64,000 bases of DNA from Tetradesmus obliquus (taxonomy: Eukaryota > Chlorophyta > Chlorophyceae > Sphaeropleales > Scenedesmaceae): positions 1,240,001 to 1,304,000 of the forward strand of contig CP126196.1 in the NCBI GenBank assembly GCA_030272155.1, given 5' to 3'. Below the pieces are notes generated by a model. The model saw nothing but the letters and a program-made list of their open reading frames with translations. It was not told the DNA's origin and did no database searches. The position numbers were made by a program, and so were the translations under genes. Below, in pieces: positions 1 through 12,041 of this stretch (position 1 is the stretch's first letter; each line of letters starts with the position of its first letter).

Positions 1-629
1 AGTGGCTGTACCACCTGACTACTGCGCGCAACTTCTTCAAGCAGTGCAGCCATTGCAAGGGCAGCTCAGGTGGGCGTGTGTGGACCTGCAGGAGCAGCGG
101 GTGCCTGGCATGCCGAAAGCTGTGCTTCCTCGCCGTGCTGCTTTTGCTTGGGAGGCTCGGGAGCAAATATCGTCATGCCATGTCATGCTGCTACTGTACA
201 TTTTGACCCATATATGGTTGTCTGTAAACTTGGCCACCTGCGGCTGCCACTGCCGCTTCTTGTGCACTGCGTTGCAGGGCGTGATGTGAGTGCCACCTAC
301 TTCGACCTGCAGGTGGGTGACATGCGCGAGATATGTGTATGCGCGTATGCTAGGGGTTTGAAGATGGTTGGCTGTGTAGCCATAGTGCCCTGCGTACCTT
401 ACTGATCTGGTTGGAAGGCGTCCTTGAGAGTGCTGAGGCGCCAGTTCACAACCACTGTCAGCTGGTGAGGCAATGCTGTGCATGCTGCCATCTTTGGTGG
501 ATATGATTGGCCCGTGCTGCCATTGCCGCTGCTGGCGCTGTTGCCTGCTTGCGCATTTCACAACCATGTACGTGTGGTATTCAGCGTTGCGGGACCATTG
601 GTGATGGGCCTTTTCTAAAGTGTGCCATG

Positions 630-662
<33 letters not shown>

Positions 663-3600
663 AGGACCCTGCCTCAGGCCCCATGTGCCACCAGTGCGCA
701 TCAACGCCGGCACGCAACGGCCACAGGATCGTGCAGGTTTGTGACTGGAAGGCGGCCCAGTTTGGCCTCGTTTTATGTTCTTTGTGTGGCAGGTGTGGCA
801 CACTAACTGTCCAGCAAGCGCCTACTGTGGGGCAGGTTCCACTGCTGACGGCTGAGAAGCGCAGGCAGTGCGTTGGTTTGTCTCCATTACTTGGTGGGAC
901 AGAAGCATCCCCGGCTGCCTGCACACTGTGCCTGTTGTGCACTGCATGCAGTCTGTTAGGCCCTGCATGCAGGAGCTCAGGTCACAGGAACATAGGCTTT
1001 TGGATCTGGCTGATCCTATTGGGCTGACAGCTGCTGGGCTCTTTAGGCGCTGGTGTTGGTGTCACTGCGTTTGGCTTCGCAGGCTGCAGGCAGCGGCACC
1101 AACTCCAGCACTCCAACAGGCACTGCAACCAGCAAAAGGCATGTATGGGCGCTGGCCAAAGGACTGCATCTTCACAGTTGAAACGTGTCTTGCTTGCATG
1201 CCTGTGTATTCAGGGTGGTTTGGCTACATCTCTGTATTGCTCGGCCTCCGAGGCTGGTTGAGCTTATTTCATTTGAATCAGTATTTGAATTCATTAATGT
1301 GTGCTGTTTGCGGCCTGTCGGCATGCTGCAGGTGTGCTGCTCCACCTACTTTGCGGCGCCCGTGGCTGGCAATCCCGGCTGCCTCAGACTATGGTCGCTT
1401 TTCTTTGGTACAGCACACCTCACCCTGTGCGCCGCCAATGTTTGCTGCCTGACACACCCTGCGTCCTTCATGTATACTCTGCTTCACCTCTCAAAAGAAG
1501 CTCAAGGCTGCTCGCCCTGCCTCCTCACACTCTTGCAGCCATCACTGCTGTGTGCGCGCCGTTTTACTTGTTGCATTGCTGCAGGTGCGGCGCTCACCTG
1601 CCATAAGGTTGCCACGTCACTTTTTGCCTCATTTGACCCCTGTGTGTGCTGCGGCGTGCCGCCCTCTGTTGCAACTCCCCCTGCAGGTGCGCCGCTCCAC
1701 GTACCATGAGGTGCTCAAGTCCAGCGAGGCGACAACACTGCTGGACGTGACAGGTGGGCACTGTGGGACTTTTTTTCTGTTTATTACTCAGTAATATCAG
1801 GCTGATCCTCCGCGTTGGGCCGGTGTCATGCTGGTTGGCTGAGATGGATTGTCATTGCTGGTGGCAACGGGTAATCGGCGGTGTAGCAAGTGATGTTCAA
1901 TTTGGGAACTGCTTGCCACTGCGCCGCATTGTATGTTCTGCTGTGCAGTGCCACGCTGCTTACAACGCAACAAGCATTCAGTGTGCGCATCAGCCCCAAA
2001 GCAGTGTTCAAAATCATAGTTATGGTGGGGTTAGGTGGCATAGCAATTGGTGCACTGGCTGATGCGTGGTGGAATGTGTTATCCACCCATATGATGGGGG
2101 CTGGCCCTTCCACCACGCCTGACTCAGGGCACCTGCAGCAGCGCAGATGATGAAGCCGCGGTTGTTGACGTTGCAGTGTGCAACCCCACGTGTTGCCAAT
2201 GGGCAGCATTCATGGTGTACTAAGTGTTACAGTGTTGTCATTCTTGTGTTGCGTTGGTTGGCTAATGTGGCCACACTGGTAGTAGCAATGGGCCGGCAGG
2301 TGAGTCTCGGCGGTGGCTCTACAGCATCAAAGACTACTTGCCATTGTGTTGCAGGATGTACGGTCCTGTGTAGTCTCACACTGCTTACCATGAAACAAAT
2401 CTTTACAGCAGTTTGCTGCAGCCCAGCGGCGTTGCAACTGACTACATATGTATACGTACATTATTGAAAGGGTCGGGCTTGGTGACAGAGCAGGCAGGTA
2501 GAGGGAGAAGTTACATGCGGGTCCTGGCACCATCAACGAAACTTGCGTCGCATAAGCTCGCAGGTATGAGCCACAACAGGGTTGCACATGGTCTGAATCC
2601 AGAAAGGAAAACAATGAACACAACCACATACGATGTACAGTCTTGCATGCCAAGAGCAGGTGGTGCATCTGCTGAGGCGTGGTGAAGGTGCGGCCGCCAT
2701 ACATGATGGGGCCTGTCCCCTTCCACCACGCCTGACTCAGGGCACCTGCAGCAGCGCAGATGATGAAGCCGCGGTTGTTGACGTTGCAGTGTGCAACCCC
2801 ACGTGTTGCCATCGGGCATCATGCATGGTGCACTAGGTGTTACAGTGCTGTCATTCTTGTGTTGTGTTGGTGTTGGTCGGCTAATGTGGCTCTACACTGC
2901 TAGTAGCAATGAACTGGCAGGCGAACCCAGGCGGGGGCGCAACAGCAGTGGCAACTCGCCATTGTGCCGCAAAATATGTTTTGCTGTGTAATCAGATGCT
3001 GCTTACAACGCATCACCCCTGCACAGCAGTGTAATTGGGTGCAGCAGTGTTCACAACCAAAGATGTCACAAAGATGTCATAAGTGGCGGGGCTTGGTGGT
3101 GGAGTAGGTGGTGCACTAGCTGAGGCGTGGTGGGGGTGGAGGTGCTCCTAATGATGGGGTCTGTCCGTTCCGTTATGCCTGAGCCAGGGCGCCTGCAGCA
3201 GCGCACACCTTACACCTTGAAGCTGCTCTGGTTTATGCTGCATAATACAATGTTACGTGGCAATTGACATCATCTGTGTCTTGCGGTCTGGGTCGTAGGC
3301 CCTGGGGCAAACGAGGTGCCTGTGTGGCGCTCATCGGCTGATGCCTGCTGATGCTTCGCTGTGGTTTGTGCCGCATCGTACAGTGCCACATGCTGCTGGG
3401 CGTTAGCTTGCAGCGTTGCTTATTGCATATTGTTGTAGCATTGAGCAGGCATGCAGCCGTACTTGGTGCACGGGAGGCCAGCACGGGCCTGCTCAACACC
3501 ACCGTGCCAAAGCTTTGCTGATGGAAAGACGTGACCATGCCACTGGTTGTCGGTGTCGCTGATCTGGCCCCGCAGACGTGCAGCCGTCTGTGGTCTATCA

Positions 3601-6600
3601 TGCGGTTGAACATGGAGTCAGTTATGTTGAGTTTGCACATTGTAGCAGATGGGAGAGTTACAGGTGGGATGGTGGTAGAAGAACACATCTTTGCAGGCAA
3701 GGCTGTGATCTACCACCATCCCACCTGTCAACTTAACTCCTTGTTCAACCGCACTTATGCCACGCTGCCCGCAGCCGTGCAGCCTTATGTGGTCTACGCG
3801 TCCAATGTCAAAGGTGCTGTTTGCCGTTATACTCATGCGCATACAATTTCTCTCTATCTGCCCCTCTGCAGACGTGCAGATTACGTGATCAACGCGAGCA
3901 AGGTGCTGTTCCTGCGGCCGCGCCCGCAGCCGCTCTCCAATGTCCCATTCAACAACTTTGCTGCCTGCTGCACCCATCGCCCGCGCGAACATCACACCCA
4001 CAAAACATCAGCAGTCAGCTCCTTGCTCCTCTGCTGCCACCACCATGTTGCTCACCACCATATCGCCTATTGACTTGTGTCAACGTCTTTGCCCCTTTGC
4101 AGACGTGCAGCCGTATGTGATCAACTCCAGCAAGGTGCTGTTCCTGCGGCCGCGCCCGCAGCCGCCCCTCACCCGTCCCACCCACCAACTCTGCTGTCAG
4201 CTGCACCCCTCACCCACCAGAATAACACACCCACAAAACATGACCAACGCTGCTCCTCACTGCTCTGCTGCCACCACCATGTTGCTCACCACCACACCGC
4301 CTATTGACATGTATCAACTTCCTTGTGCCCCGCAGACGTGCAGCCGTACGTGATCAACGCGAGCAAGGTGCTGTTCCTGCGCCCCCGCCCGCAGCCGCGT
4401 GCGCCCAAGGGCCAGGCCATGCCCAGCCGCTGCGTGGTGGACGGGCGCCAGCTCATGGACGCGGGCACGCGCTACTGCAGCATCAGGTGGGCAGTGTTGA
4501 CTTGTATTGTTGCTTTTGTTGCTGTTTCTGTTGGTTTTTACAAACTCATCTGCAAGCGTGCCGCCATCGCTGCGCTGCATTGTCATGAGCTTGTCAGGGC
4601 TGGCCTGTGATGTGGCCGCCAGCAACAATCCACTGTCTTCCAGCGTGCTGGTTTGCGGACAGTCAGCATGCTTGCTCTTTCTGTCAAACAAATCAAACTA
4701 TTTGTGTGATCCGCCAGGTGCAAATACAAGCCCAAGCATCCTGACAACTTTGTTAATTGTGACACGCTTTTTTTGACTCCAGCAGCACACTTACCTGTTT
4801 GCGGACACTTTCCCTTTGCCTGCGCCAGGTGCAAGTATGAGCACGAGCACCCTGATGACTTTGCCAAGTACGTGGCACGCGTGAAGCACCTGGAGACCTA
4901 CGCACCCCGCCCCAACAGCAGGGCAGCACTGACCTACCACACCAAGCAGCACAGCAAGCCTGCTGCTGCTGCTGCTGCTGCTGCCAGCAAGCCTGCTGCA
5001 AAGCCAAAAGCAGCAGCAGCAGCAGCAGCAGGGTCTGGTAAGGCAGCATCGCCTGGCAGCAGCAAGGGAGCACCGGCAGCAGCAGTGCCGGGCAAGGCTG
5101 CTGCTGCTAGTCCTGCTGCTGCTGGTGATGGCAGCAGCAGCAAGAAGCTCCGCCTCTCCCTTGCAGCACCAGCAGCAGCAGCAGCAGGTGGCGCTGACCT
5201 GGCAGCAGCAGCACAGCAGCAGCAGCAAGGCGCAGCAGCAGCAGCAGGGGATGTGGGGCTTGATAAAGTCAGCAAGGAGGTTGCTGATCTGTATAAGGCC
5301 CGGCTAGGGTTTGCAGGCAGCCCCATTCGGCGCAGCAGGCGGGCAAAAAAGAGTGCTGCTGCTGCGCTGATGCAGCAAGATTTTGAGCTGGATGATTTTG
5401 ACACTGAGGAAGAAGAAGAGGAGGAGGAGTATGTGGCAGAAGAGGCAGAGGAGGGAGAGGAGGGAGAGGAAGATGTGAGGGAGCAGCAGCAGGCAGCATC
5501 AGCAGCTGTGGGAGGCCAGCAGGGCAAGCAGCAGCGGCGCAGGACACCCACTAAAGCAGCGGCAGCAGCAGCAGCAGCGGCGGCGGCAGGGGCTAGTCCT
5601 GGTGTGGATGCAAGTGCGCAAGGTGACCCAGCATCAGCCAGCAAGCAGCCACGGAAGAGGGCCAAGCCGCCGGCTGGCAGGGGATTGGGTGCCAAGGGCG
5701 GTAGTGCTGCTGCTGCTGCCGATCAAGACAGCGGACTGGCTGCGCTGGCAGAAGCAGCAGCAGCCACAGACGAGCATCAGCAGCAGCAGCAGCAGAAGAG
5801 CGGCGGGCGGCGCAAGCCGCGTGCTCCAGCTGCTGCTGCTGCTGTTGGTGGCAGTATCAATGGCAGTGGCGGCCGGACCGCTTCAGGTGGCGGCAGCGGA
5901 GGCAGCAGGAAGCGTGGTAGGGGGCAGCAGGCAGCAGCGAAAGCACTGGCCGCACAGGCAGCAGCAGCAGCAGGGGATGATGATGATGGGTTTGAGTCGC
6001 CAACAGAAGCCGCGCGCGCTCAGGCGACAGAAGCGGCAGCAGCAGCAGCCAACATCATCCTGTCGCCCAGCGCCCGCACAGCTGTCAGCATCCTGGGCGG
6101 TTTAGGGCTCAGCTGCCACCGCAGCGGCTCACTAGGGTTCCCCGGCGGGCTGGGTTTAGAAAATAACAGTGTTGGCGGCGGCGGTTTTGGGGCTGCTGAA
6201 CCGCTGTTTGGCGGCAGGCGGCGCAGATCGTCCAATGGTGGCGGCAGCACTGCTGGCGCCAACCACACTGCAGCAGCAGCAGCAGGGCTTGGTCCAGATG
6301 GTTGGACAGCAGAAGATGGTTGGGGCTGCAGTATGTATGATGCAGATGCGCCGCAGTTTGAAACTGCAGAGCCGCCACCAGAGCTGCCACTAGCAGCAGA
6401 GCTGCAGCGGCCGCCCTCAGCAGCTGCTGCTGCTGCAGCTGCACCTGGGGCTCAGGGCTCAGTGGGTGGTGTTCAGCAGGAGGGTTCAGCGGGGCCCTGG
6501 GGTTCAGCGGCGCTGGGGTTTGGTGGGAACCCTGATCGGGGTGGAGCTGGGGGGTTTGGGGTTCAGGGATCTGCTGGCAGGGGTGATGCGGTTGGGTTTG

Positions 6601-8538
6601 GCATGGGCAAAGGCACTGAGCAGCAGCAGCAGCAGCAGCCGCTGCAGCAGCTGCCTGGGTATGCTGCTGCTGCTGGAGGCGCCGGTGCAGTAACAGGGCA
6701 ACTGAACCCTGCTGCAGCGGCTTTAGGGCCTAGGGTTTTGCCGGCTGGGGTTGAGGGCTCAGCAGAGTCCCCTGCCAGGCCTGCTGACAGTGCCGATGAT
6801 GCAGTGTTTGCTTTCTATAGGCAGGCAGTTGCTGCAGGCCAGCAGCAGCGCAGCGCACAGCAGCTGCCCTTGCAGCAGCAGCAGCAGCAGCATGTCGCGG
6901 GGTTTGGTCAGCCACAACAGCTAGCGCTTGGCCGGCAGCAGCAGCAGCAGCAGGCCATGCAGCAGAGGCTTGGGGGGTCTGAGCCCATTCCAAGTGTCCC
7001 TGCTCGTGTTGCTGGCATCGGTTTAGATCTCAGGAATCTCACAGCAGCAACAGCAGCAGCGCCAGCGCCAGCACCATCAGTGAATCCGGCGCTGTGGATG
7101 CAGTCCCCTGCTCCTCCCATCAGCGGCCCTGCAGGGGCTGCTGCTGCTGGCCTGATTGCTGCTGCTGGTCACTATGCTGCTGCTGCTGGTGGCGGCGGCA
7201 GTGTAGCTGCTGCTGGTTGGGATGCAAGTGCTGACCCTGCTGTCTTTTTTTGTGAGCGCCCCGTGAGGGGCAGCGGCAGGCCCAGCAGCGATGGCGGCGC
7301 GCCAGCCGGTAGCGGCAGGGGCAACAGCGGCACACCACCGCTCTACCCAGCAGCAGCAGCAGCAGGGTTAGCAGCAGCAGGTGTGCCCGGTGCTGCACCA
7401 CCACCAGCAGCAGCAGCAGCAGCAGCAGCAGTTAGGGGTGCATATGATGCTGCCGCTGGCAGTGGGTGGGGCAGGAGGGGCAGCTCAGATGGAGGGACAG
7501 GCGGGCAGCAGCAGCAGCAGCATGTTGGCAGCAGCACTGCACTGTATGGCCCATCTGGGCCAGGCAGTACGACAGCTGCTGTGCTGCAGCAGGCTTTGGC
7601 TCTTGGGGGTGGGCCTGAGACTGCTCTTGATGTGTTAGAGGCAGCAGCAGCACGGTCACCACTGCTGCCTGACAAAGAGCCGGCAGGAATTCTTGCTGCT
7701 GCTGCTGCTGCCGCATCTGGTAATCCAGGGTTTGTATCTCAGCAGCAGCAGCAGCACCAGGGTGTGGCTGGCTGGGGCGAGGGTTTATCGGCGGGGTTTG
7801 TTGAGCCGGAGGTGGCCCTGCCACGCTGGGGTGTGCGTGTGCGGCGCAGCAGGCAGCACCAGGTGAAGCTGGAGGGATCAGAGGTGATGCTGCTGCCTGG
7901 CGCACCCGGCAGCGCTGCTGCTGCTGCTGCTGCTGCTGGCAGTGCACCGCTGAGTGGCCGCAGCCCCTCGCCTCAGCCCAGCACAGCAGGGTACACAGGA
8001 GCTGCTGCTGGGGGTGGCAGTGTGGCGGGTGGGGGCAATGATGCTGCTGCTGCTGCTGCTGTCTGGCCTAGCAATATCATTGGCGCAGAGCTGCAGCAGC
8101 AGCAGCAGCAGCAGGCAGTGCCAGCAGCAGCTGCGCCTGGTGCTGTGCTGCCAGGGGTTGATGAGGGTGACCTGTCTGACAGCTGCAGCCAGGTGAGCAG
8201 CGCTGATGGTGTGTGAAAAGATGGACAGTCTAGCATGAACAATGCAAAGTTGCGCACCTTCAAGCATTGAAGAAGGTGTGCCTGCAAGCACTGCGTCCTC
8301 GTGCATCTCGTACGGGTGCTAGCTGTGCAGGTGCTACTAGCTAGGAGCTGTGCAGGCGACAGCATGTGATGCACATGCAAATACTGCAGCAGCAATTGCA
8401 GTGCCTGCCTGTTTGCACGCACTTGCAAGCCCTACATAGCTGCAGCGCACCACATCAACTGTGTTGGCTGCTCCTGCTGCTGCCTGAACCCCTTGCAGAG
8501 GCAGCAGCGCACCAGCAGGACCCCACCTAGCCAGTCTG

Positions 8539-8587
<49 letters not shown>

Positions 8588-8618
8588 CACTGACAACCTG
8601 GCTACCTCAGCAGGCAAC

Positions 8619-8657
<39 letters not shown>

Positions 8658-9602
8658 GGGTCTGGTGCAGGCGATGTGCTGCATGCAGTGCGGGCACTTA
8701 CACCCCCCTCAGATGAGCTGGATACAGCCGCCACCACTGCAGCTGTTCCTACTGTCCCTGGCCCTGCAGCCATTGGCACTGCCAACACTGCTGCTGCCGC
8801 AGCAGCAGCACCTGGACATCCGGCAGGCAGCGCACCCCAGCAGCAGCAGCAGCAGCAGCAGAGCAGCTTCCCTGGCCGCACTGCTGCTGCCGCTCAGTAC
8901 GGTGCCGGCAGCAGCGGCAATGCGCGTGGTGGCGCCAGCACACCCCCGCTGCCACCGCAGCGGCAGCGGCAGCCTGTGGAGCATCACCACGGCCTGCCTT
9001 TCAACTACCACAACCAGCAGCAGCTGCAGCAAGCGCTGCAGCTGCCCTGGCAGGTCTACAACACCCAGCTGCCTCAGCAGCAGATGGCGGCGCAAGTTGC
9101 AGAGCAGCTGCCGCATGCATACCCGCGTGGCGGCAGCAGCAGCGGCAGCAGCAGCAGGCGTGCCAGGGGCCTCCGCAGGGGCAGCAGCCGCATCAGAGGC
9201 ATAGCAGCAGGTGCAGGTGGCAGGCAGCAGCACGGCCCAGCAGCAGTGCTACCCGACAATCCTGCAGCAGCAGCTGCTGCTGCCATGGCAGCTGGGTTTG
9301 GGTTTGATGCAGCTACGCTGGCAAGCAGTGGTGCTGGGGGTTACGTGAGTGATGGTGTGCTGCTGCCTTCAGGAGCTGCTGCTGCTGGTGCCAGCCAGGG
9401 CAGTGCACGTGCAGGCAGTGCCAGAGGCAGCGCCATGCGCACACGATCTGCTGGCGATGCCGCTGTCGGTGTGCACGGCAGAGCAGCAGCAGCAGCAGCA
9501 GCAGCGGCAGAGGGTGATGACGGCTGCGACAGCGACCACAGCATGCGCAGCACAGGCAGCCACAGGAGGAAGGCGCAGGCCCCACACAGGGCCGGCCTGT
9601 GA
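1..9602 (+). CDS. PLATZ-type zinc-binding transcription factor, 5' truncated, with giant low-complexity tail
   Basis: The exons I assign are <1 to about 134 (donor uncertain), 665-736, 1687-1753, 4336-4486, 4829-8192 and 8499-9602. From 665 onward they sum to 4,758 nt, exactly 1,586 codons including the stop, with matching phases at every join. The first exon begins WLYHLTTARNFF and carries CSHC and CLAC. It is followed by MCHQC and GHRIVQ, then VRRSTYHEV, then VQPYVINASKVLFLRP, then CSIRCKYEHEHPDDF. This is the order of the plant PLATZ domain, a Zn-dependent DNA-binding family. In the last Cys motif the second Cys of the usual CxxC is Asp (CVVD), which is odd. The rest of the protein is Ala/Gln/Ser/Gly-rich, with an acidic run near 5386-5477, and resembles a disordered activation tail. 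The start codon lies outside the window. An alternative end is the stop at 8214-8216, if the intron 8193-8498 is retained. Confidence 0.85.
1332..1753 (+). repeat. Three tandem acceptor/exon-head copies before the PLATZ VRRSTYHEV exon
   Basis: The real exon starts at 1687 after ctgcag. Related stretches follow gcag at 1332 (reading VCCSTYF) and at 1585 (reading VRRSPAI). The 1585 copy lies 102 nt upstream of the real exon, and the intervening 34 codons contain no stop. Splicing to 1585 would therefore insert 34 residues in frame. The 1332 copy is more decayed. Confidence 0.6.
2090..2840 (+). repeat. Tandem duplicated intronic block (offset 613 bp)
   Basis: About 110 bases from 2106 reappear nearly unchanged from 2718. 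Both include gactcagggcacctgcagca, an ATGATGAAG run and a GTTGTTGACGTTGCAGTG run. A third, shorter copy with gagccagggcgcctgcagca starts at 3181. No coding motif is recognised in it. Confidence 0.75.
3576..4400 (+). repeat. Five-fold reiterated acceptor plus exon head of the PLATZ VQPYVIN exon
   Basis: The real exon begins at 4336 (acgtgcagccgtacgtg). Copies follow gcag at 3576, 3775, 3872 and 4103. The copies at 3872 and 4103 keep about 65 nt of exon almost unchanged, including the codons for SKVLFLRPRPQP, and then diverge into intron sequence. The copies at 3576 and 3775 are degraded. The spacings 3872-4103 and 4103-4336 are 231 and 233 nt. Each unit therefore carries about 165 nt of intron 3' end plus the exon head. 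The copy at 3872 runs into a stop after five codons. Confidence 0.85.
3660..3728. repeat. Perfect 20-bp inverted repeat in PLATZ intron
   Basis: The left arm acaggtgggatggtggtaga (3660-3679) is the exact reverse complement of 3709-3728, with a 29-nt loop. It could form a hairpin in the pre-mRNA just upstream of the reiterated acceptors. Any function is inference. Confidence 0.8.
4487..4870 (+). repeat. 111-bp duplication of acceptor and CKYE exon head in PLATZ
   Basis: The real exon starts at 4829 after gcgccag. A copy starts at 4718 after ccgccag and reads CKYKPKHPDNF, against CKYEHEHPDDF in the real exon. The copies are 111 nt apart, the gap has no stop, and the preceding tttgcggaca motif is also duplicated. 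Use of the upstream acceptor would insert 37 residues next to the last zinc-ligand motif. Confidence 0.8.
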
Positions 9603-9603
9603 C

Positions 9604-9639
<36 letters not shown>

Positions 9640-12041
9640 GTAAACGTCTGTGCAGAATGCAGCCATTGTACAGTGCGGGCTGGCCCTCAAAGCCTCGCCT
9701 GTGATGCAGCAGCAGCAGCAGCGAGTGGCTGTGCACATTGCAAGAGCAGTGCGCCGTGGCGCAGTGCACTGCGCCGCACGCTTGGAGCTTGGTTGATGCA
9801 CGTAGGGATGGCAGTGCTGCGGCTGGCTTGGGTGACAATGAAAATGTGCAACTTGACGGGGAGGCGTGATCACACTGCACAGGCGTGTGAGCAGCCTGCT
9901 CCACGTCAGACGTGGAGTAGGGTGCAGCTGGTGGTGATGTGCCAGCTGGCAGCCACATGCAACCTGGCAGCCTGGCAGCCTGGCTTGACTATGACTGAAT
10001 TAAACAAGGGGTTTGGGTGCCCGCCGCATTGCTACATTGCATCGTGCCGTGCTTGGCAACTGTGGCATGTGCAGCAAGCTGCGCACACTGTATCTGTTGT
10101 GGGTGCCCAGGTACGCCTGAACAGTGGCGCCGGCCACTCATATCGGGCGGGACTGCATGGCGGCCTGGTGTGAACACCGGAGAGATTGCAGCACAGCCTG
10201 CCTTACATGTGTTAGGTGAATAAAATGTGCAACGGCTGCAGTGTAGAAGTGCAAACAGCTTGCATATGGATACTGTGGGGTAAAAGATGGCTTGTGCTCC
10301 TTATGTGCTTCCAAGTGGCGGGTCGTGTCTTGCAGTATGCAGCATGTTGCCGGGCACACAGCAGACTACAAGAGAGCGAACGTTGGCACGATGGTTACGG
10401 TGCAGCGTCATGGACTCAGACGCACGCTGCTCATCAAACATGTTGCGATGGTGCAGCGGAACAAGTCGTTTGTACTGCTTTGGGCCGTGTGTTGACATGC
10501 TGCTGTTGAGAGGCAACAGGGCTTGCTTGGTAGCTGCTCCCTGGAGAGGTCTTCTGATAGCTGCATTGCACTACACGTGGCGGGCTGACGCGCCCATGTT
10601 TTGTGAGGAAAGGCTTGCAGTGGTGGGTTTGTGCTGTTGCTGCACTTACCACTGTTTAGGCACCAGGGCAGATCTATCTCGAGTGTTTGTGGGACAGTCT
10701 GCTTCAAGCCTGCTTATTGTGCGTTGTACTATCAGGGTGCCATTATGGCATTGGTTTAGGGTTTATGCGTCTGCTTGCTGGCGTCTTTGTAGCATGCTTG
10801 TCATGGCTGAGCAGTAGTGAAGATGTGTTGTATCGTGTTGCATTGTATTGTAGGGTTGCGGGTGTAGTGACCAGTCGTTGTTGACCAGTCGTTGTTGACC
10901 AGGCAGCTGCCAGCAGCTGCACACCTGCCTTAATGCCGCCATGAAGATGTGTTTGTGAGTTGTAATGATGCCACGGTGTACTGCCAGCTTGCAACGCAAA
11001 ATGAGGCCAGTGGCAGTGATGTGTCACACCAGATCGGTGTCAGATAGCATCGCACAGTCTGGCTTCAAGCCAGCTGGCCATTGCTGCTGGCTTCACCACA
11101 GCCAGCAAGCCAGCAGGGGCCATGTACGCTAGTAGCGTCAGCAGTGGTGAGCGCGCTTGCCACTTGCCCCCATGTGGCGTGACAACGTGGCAGTACACTG
11201 TTATGTAACGTAACAACCATGGCAACATGTCCGGACAGCCACCTGCATTGCTGGCTTGCGGCTGTAAGCAGCACTGCGCCAGTTGCTCTATGCAATGCAC
11301 CAGTACTTCAGCAGTTTCAAGACCCAGGCCACTCTTCAACAGCTTGCCTGGCTTGGGTTCTGTGCCCTCACCCGACCGCACCTTACTTTTTTGCGGACAA
11401 GAGGTGTATCAAGAACGAAGGTGTACAGTAAAAGTTACATGGACGCTGCAGGAGCTGCGGATGGTGGCGCATCCAGTGTCACCTGCCTGTAGCGGAAGGC
11501 ATTGGATGGTCGGACATCCAGTAATAAGCTGGACCTAACTCTGTCCGGCACGGCAAAAGCACGCAACCATCCCAGCGCTACACAACCATCCGGCTACACA
11601 ACCATTGTGCACAGCAAGCGCTAGCAGCAATGTCAAGCGCTCTAGCAGCAATAGCAAGATATATCATGGAAAGAAGTGCGCAGAAACGTAGTATATGAAG
11701 ATGATATAGTCGAGCAAACATTGCTGCACAACACACGTATGCTTGTGAACAGGCCGTTACTGCAGAAGCTCGCCGCTGCGGCAGCAGCCACTTGTGCAGC
11801 AGGTGCCAGCCAATGCACTTCTGCATGCCACAATGAATTGCTCATCCCTATTCGCGTCTCTGCCATTGCAACCGCCCCCATATCTGCAGCGCATGTGCAA
11901 TAGCAGCCTACTCCTGTGCAGCAGCATCAGCCGCCGCTGCCGTTGCCGGCACCGCCGTGACCACCACCTTAGATTGCATAAAATGAATCTCATCTCTTTC
12001 ACCCACGCCACCCCAATCTCCAGCGCACGAGCAACAACAGC
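9603..12041. other. Convergent intergenic region
   Basis: This stretch lies between the 3' ends of the PLATZ gene and the minus-strand two-domain AP2 gene. It starts with a CAG run near 9606-9638. Short open frames occur on both strands but none shows a motif or a plausible exon chain. It also holds a copy of the AP2 gene's last coding bases (11894-11975, listed separately). Confidence 0.6.

Larger units (their letters stand above)
1754..4335 (+). other. Large PLATZ intron made of tandem duplications
   Basis: This 2,582-nt intron has a gtgggc donor and a ccccgcag acceptor. It holds a long repeat whose copies align at 2121 and 2734 (offset 613), with a shorter third match at 3181. It also contains a perfect 20-bp inverted repeat (3660-3679 with 3709-3728) and the series of exon-head copies described separately. 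I see no independent gene in it. Its 67-nt upstream exon and 151-nt downstream exon join in phase 1. Confidence 0.7.

Noticed and set aside
37-942. Long minus-strand open frame (301 codons)
   Set aside because: It overlaps the PLATZ zinc-motif exon on the other strand and its Ser run is only the reverse reading of the CTG tract. No motif is present.
8193-8216. Stop at 8214-8216 as the end of the PLATZ protein
   Set aside because: A good gtgagc donor at 8193 and a ttgcag acceptor before 8499 join in phase 0 to a 368-codon frame of the same composition. Kept as a possible retained-intron end only.
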